Origin: Platynereis dumerilii | Taxonomy: Eukaryota; Annelida; Polychaeta; Phyllodocida; Nereididae | DNA: 64,000 nucleotides | Assembly: GCA_026936325.1 (NCBI GenBank) | Contig: JAPTHN010000001.1 | Location: 166,392,138 to 166,456,137, forward strand | Direction of reading: 5' to 3' | Shown: piece after piece, positions 1 through 10,369 of the stretch | Position numbering within the stretch: the first letter of the stretch is position 1 | Layout of the letters: each line of letters starts with the position of its first letter | Program-made: the position numbers and the translations under genes | The notes under the pieces: generated by a model | Told to the model about the DNA's origin: nothing | Databases searched by the model: none | What the model saw: only the letters and a program-made list of their open reading frames with translations

Positions 1-1528
1 ATGTTCAACAAGGTGATTGGTGTTGTTGACCAAGCCAAGGAGTCTGACTTAATGAGTGTGTTTGTTGAATGTTTGATTGTTTGGGTCAGTTACACTGTAT
101 TGATTATGTTGTCAAAACAAATTCCTTAAACAGAAAAGTGTGTTGTTATCATACGGATTGGGGGATTATAATGTGTCATCAACCAGAATATTATTAACTG
201 TTGGTCACAGGATTACATTTACTTTGCAAACAAACAAGAGGTGGGCTTCTCCAAAGACAAAAATTGCCCTCCATCCTTAACGTAGTGCCCCCTACCGATA
301 ATACCTGTCGTAATCCCCATATGGAGACAGACATAGTAGTTATAACATTACTTTTTCTAAAACTTTTAAAACACCTAGCCTTTGCTCTTTACTTTTATAG
401 ACCTTTTTCTGTTCCATAAGGCAGGACTTTCAATTGTGATTTTCTCATTTGTTCAGCAAACAACTGTGCTGGTGCAGCCTAGGCAGTGTATCTAACGGTA
501 GCAGTGCATTGAGACAGCGTGCTGCCTTGCAGCTGCGTGTGACTTGATTGATGTGGTCCCAGATTCTTTCTGATATGGCTTGGATGCCTCTTCCTTGTTT
601 ATATCTTGTAGCCTCATCATAAACACTGAAGGAAAATAAGAATATTATCCTGGACTGATACCACTTAATAGACCTCATCTGATACCCTCGGATACTCTGA
701 TACCAACTGCTTGGTCTACTGGTTGTACAGACTGATTATAGTCTGAGTTACTATAGAGTGCTTGCAAGCATGAGCGGAAGTACCAGTCATTGATAGACAC
801 AGTATATCAGGGCTTGTAGATCGATTTAATCCATCCATATACCAGCATATGACCAGTCCAAGAAATGCCCTGGACATGCATGTTTTGATATATTTGTCAC
901 AGATTCTATCAAATTTGACAGTTGACTATGAAAAACATTTTCTCAAAATTCACAGTTATTGTTGGGTGTTGCTAGTTCGATAAGTTGCAGATTCTTATAC
1001 ATTTTTATCTCATGTCTAACTGCTGAACGCACAAATAGTAACAAACAATGTATAACAGTTTGTGATCACTGCTATGGTTGTATTCTAGTTGGAATTTGTC
1101 ATGTGACTTTGACATAGGCTCCCACCAGTTTTATATTTCTTTATAAATATGCAAATACTATAAAAGAAAAAATACTTTGCATGCCAGAACATTATCAAAA
1201 TAAGTGTGATGTACAAGGTTAACTATTGCATTTACACCATATATCTGTGTGTTATTTGCAAAATGGCTCTGCTCCTGCAATCTCAGAATTCGAATTGCAT
1301 ATGCTTGTATTGTCTATATAGAGTATTATTGGTATACATGCGCGTGCTTGCAAGCCTCACTCCTGAGAACAGAAAGTTGAAGCTTAAGGAATGAGCGATT
1401 TTAATAGCTGAAAAGCAATTGTCTACTTTGAATGTCACAGTAAAAATAACTGAGAGTCATTCAACCACAAACGTTCTTCCCAAAAAAATTTAATTCAATA
1501 CCATGGAGATCGAGTATGTGGCTGCTTC
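1..1528. other. No gene recognised; single-copy-looking AT-rich DNA
   Basis: I see no convincing coding region here. Open frames are at most 77 codons and show no family motif. The stretch does not match the tandem units that begin near 8085. It ends in a short GATA microsatellite that forms the tail of the SINE at 1529. Confidence 0.6.
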
Positions 1529-1855
1529 AGATAGATAGATAGATAGATATGGCAAGTGCAGCCCTCTAAGCCCAGTTCTGGGTGCTCACAAGGGTTGATT
1601 GATGAGATGGGAGAGAGAGTGGGAGTCCTTAACACGTTACACATTTACCCCATGTGAGGGATCTTTTACTCGCCCAGCAAAGACACTGATACAAGGGGCC
1701 ACCAATTTAACGTCTCATCCGAACGACATCAAGCTGGGATTTTGCTCATGAAGGTACACCAAAACTTTTGGGTTCCCGACCGGGGTTCGAACCCATGCAG
1801 GCAAAGACCTTCAGCGGAGCAGGCGCGCTCCTTATCCACTTGGCCAATCAGAGAA
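1529..1855 (-). mobile_element. tRNA-derived SINE
   Basis: On the minus strand the element begins near 1855 with a tRNA-like head. An A-box-like TGGCCAAGTGG lies at about 1838-1848 and a perfect B-box core GGTTCGAACCCC at about 1781-1793, the spacing of a pol III promoter. The body follows, and the 3' end is a (TCTA)n tail at 1529-1549. The body (GAGACGTTAAATTGG, then GGCCCCTTGTATCAGTGTC) is shared with a second, more decayed copy near 35388-35605, so this is a dispersed family. The tRNA of origin was not determined. I saw no clear target duplication. Confidence 0.8.
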
Positions 1856-3219
1856 GTGTCATGTTTCAGTTATGATTGATGCATATCAACAAGTCAATTA
1901 AAAAGAGTGTCAAGTTCATCATTCTGCTTGGCAAATTTCACAGGGAATCAAATTAAAACATTTTTATTGTTATATGAGTATCTTTACTCTGGTAAATTTT
2001 TCAGAATGTCTGCCTTCTGATGAGTATGTTGTACCAAAGTTACAAAGTATGAGAGAAAGGGATAATTGTGAATTTTGTTTGCCTACTGAAATAATCAAGT
2101 TCTTACTGCATCACATGATGTGTCACTTCTAATTGAAAGTTGGATTTCTGAAACTGAACCTATTCTGAAGAAGTTGAGTAAATGAATTCGAGTAGCAGTG
2201 AATGGCAATTACTGAACTGGTAACTTCTGGACGATTTGACGATTAGACCTAGATGGAACAAAGGATAATTGGCAAGCAAATGAGTTCTTATATCAACAGT
2301 GAATTTACCATCCAAATATTCACCAAATTGTTCTATTTGATTCAAGAAACATTAAGATAAGTCCCTACAAATCTCAGTTTTCACTTAATTGCTCTCACAC
2401 ATATATACAGCTTCTCAGCTACATCTTAACATCTGAGGAAATAAGCATGGCAGATTGGATATCAGTAGGCTGTCTCTTTTTCACTCATTCTGTCAAAGTT
2501 ATCACCAAAGCAATATACCAATTATATTTGTAGACTTGTAGACGTTTTAGGTCTTTAACCTTACGGTTGTGACCTCTCTCGATGTGGCATTTGATCTTCG
2601 CTGCATGCGTCGGGTGACTTGAGGAATTATAGTAACAGGTCTACATTAGTCAAAAGATGTCACGATAATGATTTGCTATTAGTGTCACTATTAGTATTAA
2701 TAAGAGACAAACAATATCTCCCAACCTGTGCGTGTCAGTATATTTAAAAAAGTCATCATGGTTGTAATATAAAAATGAAACAGCAAAGGAGCATTGCGCA
2801 ACAAATGAATATAACGAGAAGCACTTTTTTCTTTTTTTTTTTTGGGTGGCAATTGTGTGTGCTAGAGTCTGGACCGACCGCTAGACACAAAAATGCCAGA
2901 TTAAAATAAAACCAGGATTTTATTCGAAAAGAAAAATTATATATATATACATATATACATATAAACACATGCATTGGGTAAGCTGTTGCCGATGCCTATT
3001 GACTTTGCAGGAGGGTCTGTACCGACCGCAACCCATGTCAATCAAACATTCAGATACAGAACACACAATACACGCTACATTTGGACCTTGATTTTGTGCC
3101 AGCAAATGAGCAAATTTAATATTATGACATATAAAGAAAAATAGTGCGAAAGATTGTGACCAAAACCAACAACAATATAAATATCAACAACCTAGCTTGT
3201 TTCCCCCATCATAAGTCGC
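1856..3219. other. No gene recognised; short simple repeats
   Basis: There is no supported gene. A poly(T) run lies at about 2825-2844 and an (AT)n/(ATAC)n stretch at 2938-2970. The string ACCGACCGC occurs twice within 170 bp, at about 2873 and 3021, each preceded by GTCTGG or GTCTGT. This may mark a small duplicated end of an unrecognised element. Confidence 0.5.
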
Positions 3220-3897
3220 TTAGTTTCTATGGAGTTTCCTATTTTTTGACATTGCCATCAAGATGGACTTTTTGAACCTGCCTTTTAGCATAATGCTTGG
3301 ATGGCAACCATCTTTAAGCTCACCATATCTAGGTGTGACCCTCCCTTTTCCTCTAGAGTGGAAGAAATCATTGTGGACCATAGGGGTCTTCACTCCATTT
3401 TCTAAGTTTAGGTTAATCACAAACTTATTAAAAATGGCCACTTCGTCCTCCAGATTTTTTTGCATAATATCATAGTGACCACTGTGCTTTAATGTTTTAG
3501 TTTTTTTGGAGGCCAGCCGTGTTTGATTCCATTTTGCTATGTCCATAGGATATAGCGGGCAGAAGATTGGTGTAGCATACTGCTTTTTAGTAAGCGAGGT
3601 TAGGTTTCGTAAGTCAGTGCACCACCTGTCCCTGTTAGCTAAGGCTTCTTCCTTTGAAAAAATCACTTCTTCATAGTCCCTCCCCTTTAATTTTTTTGTT
3701 AAGTTACATATCCCCACCCAAATGTAGAAGTGAGCCTTCTCGTTGTGCTCCCCGTGGTGCAGGATTGTTAGGTCCTCTATAAGATCAGCCATGTGCTCAA
3801 TCTTACCCCCAGAACGAGACCAAACATCTGCTACTTCTAAAGTGGAGAGAACTTTTTTGAAGCCCCGGACCCTACTATCACCAACCATTAAATTCAT
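3220..3897 (-). CDS. SGNH/GDSL hydrolase-like protein, 225 aa open frame
   Basis: The frame is open for 225 codons from an ATG at 3897. It keeps the blocks expected of an SGNH (GDSL-like) esterase fold: GDS near the N-terminus (Ser8), a G-x-x-N block at 62-65 in VGICNLT, and a C-terminal D-x-x-H in KDGCHPS (Asp196, His199). There is no signal peptide or membrane segment. Length and motif order fit the stand-alone SGNH domains common in invertebrate genomes, some carried by retroelements (for example Ngaro/DIRS-type or CR1-type) and some in host genes. On the minus strand a pyrimidine run ending in CAG lies about 50 bp upstream (about 3945), so this could be one exon of a longer gene. It lies 3' of the LINE at 4165-6636 on the same strand and beyond that LINE's tail, so it is not part of that element. 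Whether it is a live gene is unknown; the catalytic residues argue for recent constraint. Confidence 0.55.
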   Translation of the reverse strand: MNLMVGDSRVRGFKKVLSTLEVADVWSRSGGKIEHMADLIEDLTILHHGEHNEKAHFYIWVGICNLTKKLKGRDYEEVIFSKEEALANRDRWCTDLRNLTSLTKKQYATPIFCPLYPMDIAKWNQTRLASKKTKTLKHSGHYDIMQKNLEDEVAIFNKFVINLNLENGVKTPMVHNDFFHSRGKGRVTPRYGELKDGCHPSIMLKGRFKKSILMAMSKNRKLHRN

Positions 3898-4038
3898 TTT
3901 GACTTACGCGCCAGAACCAAAAGCCTACAAGTATAATTAGCTGAAAAATAAAATGCATTGAGCCATATTATACTTTGTTGCAGTTGCCGACCAAATGTAC
4001 CAATACCCAGTATGGCAGCAATTAAACTTAACAAGACT

Positions 4039-4110
4039 ATATAAATAAATAATAAATACTTAAATGGTGAATAAATAAATAAATAAAATAAATAAATAAT
4101 AAATAAATGT
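4039..4110. repeat. (TAAA)n-type simple repeat, 3' tail of the LINE
   Basis: This is an imperfect run of TAAA and TAAAA units. On the minus strand it lies about 55 bp past the stop codon of the reverse transcriptase, where a non-LTR element would end in a short simple repeat. I take it as the 3' boundary of the LINE. Confidence 0.7.
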
Positions 4111-4164
4111 ATATATGGTAATAGGTCACAGGTAATATCCAGCTAACTGTGACATAACAATTTA

Positions 4165-6636
4165 TTATTCAAAGAATCTTTCCGGATGGTTGTCCCATTC
4201 CGCTGCAAGTCTTGTTTTAAAAATATTAATAGAAGTACTAGTTACAGTGTCCTCTTTCAATTGGTTCCAATCATTGATTACTCTGATTGCAAATGCATTC
4301 TGTCTGAGGCTACTGTTCACCCTTGGTTTCATTAGTTTGAGAGAGTGACCCCGAGTGACTGAACCAGCACTAAATTGAAAAAAGTCTGAAAATTCGATAT
4401 TGTCAATTTTGTGTATTATTCTAAACACCTGAATCATATCGCTCCTTCGTCTTCTAAACACTAAGGAGTCTAGCCTTAATCTTCTCAGTCTATTTTCATA
4501 GCTCAGATCTGAGATATTACTGATCAACTTCGTTGCTCTTTTTTGGACTTTTTCTAATTCTAAAATGTTGGTTCTTAATGCAGGATTCCAAATACATGAA
4601 CCATATTCCAAAATTGGCCTGACTAAGGATTTATACAAAGGCAATACAATCTCTCTGGACAAGTTGCTGAAGTTTCTTTTAATCATGCCTAACCGTGAGT
4701 TGGCCTTACGTACAATATTAGTTATATGACTAGAAAATTTCAAGCTGTTATCGAAAGTCACTCCTAAGTCCTTCTCTGAATTATCTTTCTCTATGCTCAG
4801 CTCTCCCATCAAATAAGAATGTTCCAAGTTATGCCTACCATAATGTATAACTTTACTTTTTCCCATGTTGAATGGTAGTTGCCATTTCCGTGTCCATTCA
4901 ACTAATCGGTTGATATCTTCTTGTAAGATATTTGCATCTTCACTACATTTTATAGCATTAAAGATTTTGGTGTCGTCAGCGAATATCTTAACATAGGTCT
5001 TAATTTCATCTGGTAAGTCATTTATGAATACCACAAATAGTGTAGGTCCAAGGACACTACCTTGAGGGATTCCTGATGTGACCGATTCTGTTTCTGACGA
5101 GATCCCATTTATTATGACTTTTTGATTCCTTTCTGCTAGAAAGTCCTCAAGCCAGTTTATCAAGCTACCCGAGAAACCATATGCTTTCAATTTATTAATA
5201 AGCCTCACGTGTGGCACCTTATCGAAGGCCTTAGCAAAGTCGAGATATACAGAGTCAACCGACATACCATTGTCAATAAAATTAGTCCACAACTCCATAA
5301 TCTCTAATAGCTGCGTTGAACAAGACCTCCCAGATCTAAACCCGTGTTGATCTTTAGATAGTAAGGAATTCTGTTCTAGATAGCTTATCATGTCGTTTCT
5401 AACTATTCTTTCCATAGTTTTACAGCAAATAGAAGTAAGGCTCACTGGTCTGTAGTTAGACACTAGATTTTTGTGGCCTTTTTTGAATAGGGGCTTGATG
5501 TTTGCTACTTTCCAGTCATTCGGTAGCTTGCCCTCAGCTAAACTTTTACTAAAAATGATACACAATGGTTTACTTAGTTGTTGCCTAAGTTCATTCAATA
5601 CCTTTGCATGCAGTTTATCTGGGCCTGCTGCTTTGGACGTATTAAGTCTTTTTAGCTGCAGCTCTACCTTTTCCGGTGTGAAATTTATCATGTCCAAATA
5701 ATTATCTCCACTACGGTACTCTAGAAAAGGCACTTCGTTTAGCTCTTCTTCTGTGTATACCGAAGCAAAGTACTTGTTAAAGCTGTTTGCTTTCTCTCTG
5801 TCTCCTGTAACCAGTTGACCATTTATATCGAGTATATTGGGGAAGTTCACCTGTTTTTTATTTTTACTTTTAACATAACTCCAAAATTGCTTTGGGTTGA
5901 TGTTAATTTCACAGGCGATTTTCTGCTCAAATTCAGATTTACTACGTTGTACTTCTCTGTTAGCCTCATTACGTACTCTTTTGAAGATATCCCATTTTTC
6001 TATAGACTTTTCTTTCTTATAGTCTTTCCAAGCCCTATTTTTTGCCTTTATGACTGACTTAACCTCCAAATTGACCCAAGGCTGACTCTTCCTGCTTTTG
6101 TTTTTCCTTTTCGGGATTAGTTTCTCAATCAGGTTATTTAGAGTATCTAGTAGGAAGTTCCAGGCTTCGTTAGTAGACTTATTTGCCAATTCATCTTCCC
6201 ATTCCATGGAGTCTAGACTATTTTTCATGGCATCATAGTTAGCCTTATAATAGTTCAACTGATCCCCAAACCTCAGTGTCTCATAGCTAAACTCAACATT
6301 GAAACAGATAACACAATGGTCTCCTTTTTCACCCAATGGTGGTTTTAGAGTTAAGTCTTCAATTATTTCTGTGCTATCAGTTAAGAGCCAATCCAACAAA
6401 TTTTCTCTTTCTCCTTCTCTATATCTAGTTGGGCTCATTACTAACTGACTCCAAAATAGGTCATTGACTTTGTCAAAGATTTTTGCCGCAGGGTGACTGT
6501 CACGGGCATGAACTATTCCATTTACCCAATCTACTTCCTTGTAGTTGAAGTCACCTACAATGATTTTGTATGTGGTGTCAATTCTACTTGCTTCTTCAAC
6601 AGTCTTCAGCAACACTTGAATAGGTGTGGTAACCAA
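4165..6636 (-). CDS. CR1-clade LINE ORF2: partial endonuclease plus reverse transcriptase
   Basis: The frame is 823 codons and uninterrupted. Residues about 22-120 are the end of the APE-type endonuclease: IIVGDFNYKEVDW carries the GDFN motif, and GEKGDHCVICF supplies the DH pair. The reverse transcriptase spans roughly residues 330-610, with AAGPDKLHAKVL, YRPVSLTS, HGFRSGRSCSTQ, YLDFAKAFD (motif A, about 464), SGIPQGSVLGP (motif B, about 522-532) and FADD (about 551-554, catalytic). The C-terminal part has RPILEYGSCIWNP and RLRRLRLDSLVFRRRR. These are typical of the CR1 group. The only start near the beginning is a TTG at 6636, and the frame runs on upstream, so there is no real start codon here. 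An RT this long without a stop suggests recent insertion. It cannot be autonomous with a truncated endonuclease and no ORF1. Confidence 0.9.
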   Translation of the reverse strand: MVTTPIQVLLKTVEEASRIDTTYKIIVGDFNYKEVDWVNGIVHARDSHPAAKIFDKVNDLFWSQLVMSPTRYREGERENLLDWLLTDSTEIIEDLTLKPPLGEKGDHCVICFNVEFSYETLRFGDQLNYYKANYDAMKNSLDSMEWEDELANKSTNEAWNFLLDTLNNLIEKLIPKRKNKSRKSQPWVNLEVKSVIKAKNRAWKDYKKEKSIEKWDIFKRVRNEANREVQRSKSEFEQKIACEININPKQFWSYVKSKNKKQVNFPNILDINGQLVTGDREKANSFNKYFASVYTEEELNEVPFLEYRSGDNYLDMINFTPEKVELQLKRLNTSKAAGPDKLHAKVLNELRQQLSKPLCIIFSKSLAEGKLPNDWKVANIKPLFKKGHKNLVSNYRPVSLTSICCKTMERIVRNDMISYLEQNSLLSKDQHGFRSGRSCSTQLLEIMELWTNFIDNGMSVDSVYLDFAKAFDKVPHVRLINKLKAYGFSGSLINWLEDFLAERNQKVIINGISSETESVTSGIPQGSVLGPTLFVVFINDLPDEIKTYVKIFADDTKIFNAIKCSEDANILQEDINRLVEWTRKWQLPFNMGKSKVIHYGRHNLEHSYLMGELSIEKDNSEKDLGVTFDNSLKFSSHITNIVRKANSRLGMIKRNFSNLSREIVLPLYKSLVRPILEYGSCIWNPALRTNILELEKVQKRATKLISNISDLSYENRLRRLRLDSLVFRRRRSDMIQVFRIIHKIDNIEFSDFFQFSAGSVTRGHSLKLMKPRVNSSLRQNAFAIRVINDWNQLKEDTVTSTSINIFKTRLAAEWDNHPERFFE

Positions 6637-6962
6637 TAGATTATTTTTGTCATTGTTTCTGTAGTCATCTCACTTAATTGGATGAAATGTGTGACATTCA
6701 TTCTTCTTCAGATTGCATGAGTACTTCTCACAGAATAAAATCTGAGACTTTTTTTAGAAATATCACACAGATGAATTACCTTTCAGATATTATATCAGCA
6801 TATTATCACAAGCAGGTAGCAGTATTTGATATTGGTGTGTGTTCTGTAGGTTAAAACCATTATTTACTTCTTGACTGTGATGGTGCCAATTTCAAGAAGT
6901 GTTGAAATTTATTCAAAAATAATCTATTGGTTACCACACCTACTCAAGTGTTGCTGAAGACT
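6601..6962. repeat. 49-bp inverted repeat flanking the truncated 5' end of the LINE
   Basis: The arms are 6601-6649 and 6914-6962. They match as reverse complements with one mismatch and are separated by 264 bp. The left arm is LINE coding sequence (LLVTTPIQVLLKT); the right arm is the same sequence inverted (LLVTTPTQVLLKT). The 264 bp between the arms matches nothing else I recognise. A 5' inversion (twin priming) or capture of a second copy are both possible. Confidence 0.75.
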
Positions 6963-8084
6963 CATTCATCTCCCTAGATTCTTGTACACTTGTAGACTTG
7001 GTTCAGGCTGAAACCAAGGTGGTTGTTGGACTCAAAATTCACTACAGGCTTCAGAAGGTTGAATAAATCCGTTGGCAGTGACACTTCAAATCTCTAATAC
7101 AAAATTATACGATATGTTACGATAATTTGGTCTTAGATATCCTGAGATGCTCCATCAATCTGTCCATAATTTGTCACATGGACAACCTAAAAAAAAAATT
7201 AAATTCTCACTTGTAATGATGCAAATGCTGTCTAGTCCTGGTCCAGGACTCCTGGAGAGCAGATCATAGACACCAAAATGTGCAAGCACATTCAGAAGCA
7301 AATAACCGAGAATGAAATTTATAAAAAATCTCATGCTTGACACATAATGTTAACTATAGAGCATTTCTTGGTTAATGGTTATGACAATTACGTGTATCTC
7401 CATAGCAATATCAGCTTACATGTATATCACAGAAAAAGCCATTCAAATATCCATAAATATATGTTATTTTATGCTGTATGTATGTTATTTTACACTGTAT
7501 ATGCAGTAACAACAACACATTCTTGATTGATAATTTGCCCTAAAGAATTAACAAAATTCTATCCAGCATATAGCTGCAAAGATTGTACCTGACATTTATT
7601 ATCTAACCTATGCAATACAAAAAGCTGGTATAAAGCACAGTCTCTCGACATTCGCACGCACACTGATTTGTTTTACAGGTGATTTCATTACCATGCAATT
7701 CTGGTCATTCACAGTCGCCTGTGAGGGATCAATGCAATGTATACACTTGCTACGTTTGCTATATCAGCTGCGTGACGTTCTGTTGTTTCTAAACCAATCA
7801 GATGCAGCGAAAATGCTATGTATTTAGTGTGTAAAGAGTCTTAGAATTGGTACTAATGAAATTGCCTGGAAATACATGTAAAGGGGTAGGTTTAAACAAT
7901 TTCATTTTTCCATCCCCTCTTCGCTTGTTAAACCCACTAAATGCTATCAAATGGAAGGCAAATATAAATGCTTTATATTTCACTATGAAGTCTTGAAGAC
8001 ATGAATATCTTTCAGATTTTCCATTTTTTCTTCCTGTTGTTTTTAGTCAAAATTCAGCAATTTTTCCAGCATCCCCTAATAATT
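6963..8084. other. No gene recognised between the LINE and the tandem array
   Basis: I found no coding region or clear element. Its right edge, near 8085, is where similarity to the tandem units begins abruptly, so this is the left border of the array in this window. Confidence 0.5.
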
Positions 8085-8514
8085 TAGGTTTATGCGATAA
8101 GTTAAATAGGATCTTGTGCTATCATTGCTCTTCATGCTCATTTGATTAGTCGATTAAGCACTTTCCATGCTTCCGTTGGAGAGGTTAATTCAGCCATGAT
8201 CAAAATGTGACAACACACTCATCGGATTACTAGCAAGACTCTCCAATGTCAAACTGGCAACGATGCAGCAGTCAGCAGTGTTTTCTGGCTGTATGAGGGT
8301 AATTTGTCTCACCTGGTGGTTACATTACAAGTGTAATCCACTTTTTATGATTCATATTTTAGTCAGGAGCCAAATTCAGAAAAAGGCCTTAGTTAAAGTG
8401 GTTGAGGCATTTTAGAGTAGAAATGGGCATCCACCTGGAATAAGTCAATTTGAGTATGCCGATTTCGAATTTTGAGGATGCCCGATCGTATCTCCATTAT
8501 TAAGCCCTCAAAAT

Positions 8515-8890
8515 GGCCGAAAACAATATGGCCGCCAAAATTACTTCATTCAAGCATAACTAGGCCCCTAATTGCACTAGAGAGGTGATCTTTGAGTTGT
8601 TTTCTATGTTTTGGCACATGAGGGATCTAATAAGAATATTTCCAAATGTCCCAGAGCAATATTTCATTAATAATCAGTCCTTATAATGAAGAAAAACAAT
8701 ATGGCCACCAAAATTGCTTCATTTAGGCATAACTTGGCTCTTAATTGCATTAGAGAGGTGATCTTCGAGTCTTTTTCAATGTTTTGGCACATTAGGAATC
8801 TAATAAGAATGTTTCCAAATACCCCAGAGCAATATTTCATTAATTATCAGACCTTATAATGACCAAAAACAAGATGGTCGCCAAAAATTA
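8515..8890. repeat. Subterminal ~175-bp modules, left arm (two copies)
   Basis: Two consecutive modules. Each begins with an ATGGCCGCCAAAATT-like core (at about 8529, and ATGGCCACCAAAATT at 8702), then a CTAATTGCA block, then GAGAGGTGATCTT, then TTTTCTATGTTTTGGCACAT or its variant, and finally the AGAGCAATATTTCATTAAT segment. A third core-like element, ATGGTCGCCAAAAAT, follows at about 8874. The matching right arm has three modules. Confidence 0.85.
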
Positions 8891-9642
8891 CATGTACTTT
8901 TTACTTCATAGTTGTAACCTTGATAAAGTAACGAGCAAATCCAAATGCTGTTGAACTGTACACAAATTACCACCACAGGCAGGGTAGCACAGTGGTTAGT
9001 TCAGTTTCCAGTTGTGGTAGTGAATGTTCTTGATTCCAATTAAGTGGGTAAAAGATTTGGTAGACCTTCAGAAAAGATAAATATCTGCCAGGGTGCTCCC
9101 AGACTAACATTTGGTCATCTTTTGTATCCAAAGCAAGGAACAGATCCTACTCTTAACTTAAAGGAAAGGTTTATGTTTAGTGGACCTGCTGGAGCAATTA
9201 TATTTTCCTGAAATTTAATCATTCATATGAAGTTAATTGTTCAATTATTGCCTATGACATCTGCAACTGTCAAGGCATGGTAACTATGATTTACAGCCGC
9301 CACATCGAACTGTAGAGCACTCTTTCTGGCAGCTTACAAGCTGTAGACATTTGTCTGGACAGGTTCAAGTGTGGAAAGTACAGGCTTTAGTATATTCTGA
9401 TCTTTTATCCAACCACTTTCAGTTGGAGGTACAATTTCAGGACATGACTCTTATACTTTCAGCCACACCATACTCCGATGATGAGCCCTCATGATATGGA
9501 ACTTAAGGGCATCTGATTGCTAGGGGAAAGCGTTCAGCCTTGTGTCCTCTCTTAAACAACACTGACCTTGCTTCATCTGTGGTGGTGGAATCAGTTTGTA
9601 CACTTTATAAATGAACAACTCAATCTTGCAGCAACTTAGTGG

Positions 9643-10050
9643 TCATTGAACCTCTCCCGAGATCAGAAAGTAGCTAAGATTTTTCAAGTAAAATGCCAAA
9701 GGCAGTTCTCTTGCTATGTCCAGCCAGAAATGATGTGGAGTCAGAGCCAATGAGGGCTTGGAAAGACAACAGAGAAAGAGCCGTGTCTGGTTGCAAGTTC
9801 CATCCTTGAACAACGCATTTACAGAGATGAAATTTGGCTTTCTGCTGGTTCCAGCCTTCGTCCAGACTTTAGTTGATGCTGTGATTATGAGCAAGAAGCA
9901 CCGATAAGGCATCAGTATCTCCTCCAGACTACAATGCATAGCCTTAAGATCATGCAAATCCACATCTGATCTGTTGCATAGAATATCTGTTGCCTCATCT
10001 AAACCACCAGATATTGTGACTACTTTGTCAACTGGAGCCTTCTCCACCAA
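9643..10050 (-). pseudogene. Decayed transposon ORF, left-arm copy (nuclease-like family)
   Basis: The minus-strand frame contains SGGLDEATDILCNRSDVDL, then LLIITASTKVWTKAGTSRKP, and in a shifted frame the relic of the block that reads FQALTGSDSTSFLAGHSKR in the right arm. It is the same coding stretch as 10370-11110 on the plus strand, because the two lie in the inverted arms. The family is a large uncharacterised multicopy protein of marine invertebrates with consensus features EEADT, DTDVLVL and H-A-L-T-G-C-D-T-T-S-F. Frameshifts interrupt it (for example between the DTD block and ITASTKVW), so it is not functional. Confidence 0.65.
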
Positions 10051-10369
10051 GGCAAGAACAGGAATTTGAAAAGGTCAGCCTTGTTGGCAGAATTGGAGAG
10101 AAAACCTTGTCAGTTCTGTGGTAAAGTAAACTAGGATGCTCTATTAGCCTGCGAATTACCTTTCCCTTTTTTTTTTTTATCTTCTTGTCATCTCTTTTAT
10201 TAAAAAGTCTTTATTCGGTCAAACACCACATCAATCATCATGTGTTTAAAGCGACATCCATATCCAAACACTACATTAAAAAAACAAGTTGGCATAGTCA
10301 CCAAAAGTGCTAAATGCTTGATTCTGTGGTTTTCCAATTGATACGACTAATGCCTGTCCATCAAGGAGC

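Larger units (their letters stand above)
4039..6669 (-). mobile_element. CR1-like non-LTR retrotransposon, 5' truncated
   Basis: This is a LINE on the minus strand. It contains the C-terminal part of the APE-type endonuclease, a full reverse transcriptase, a C-terminal region, a short 3' UTR and a simple-repeat tail. Endonuclease-frame codons can be followed upstream to an in-frame stop near 6670. The first two-thirds of the endonuclease and any ORF1 are missing, as expected for 5' truncation during target-primed reverse transcription. The final 49 bp of the preserved 5' side recur inverted at 6914-6962. Confidence 0.85.

Noticed and set aside
6634-6636. TTG at 6636 as a genuine start codon for the LINE frame
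   Set aside because: The endonuclease frame continues upstream to about 6669. The element is 5' truncated, so this is not a natural start.
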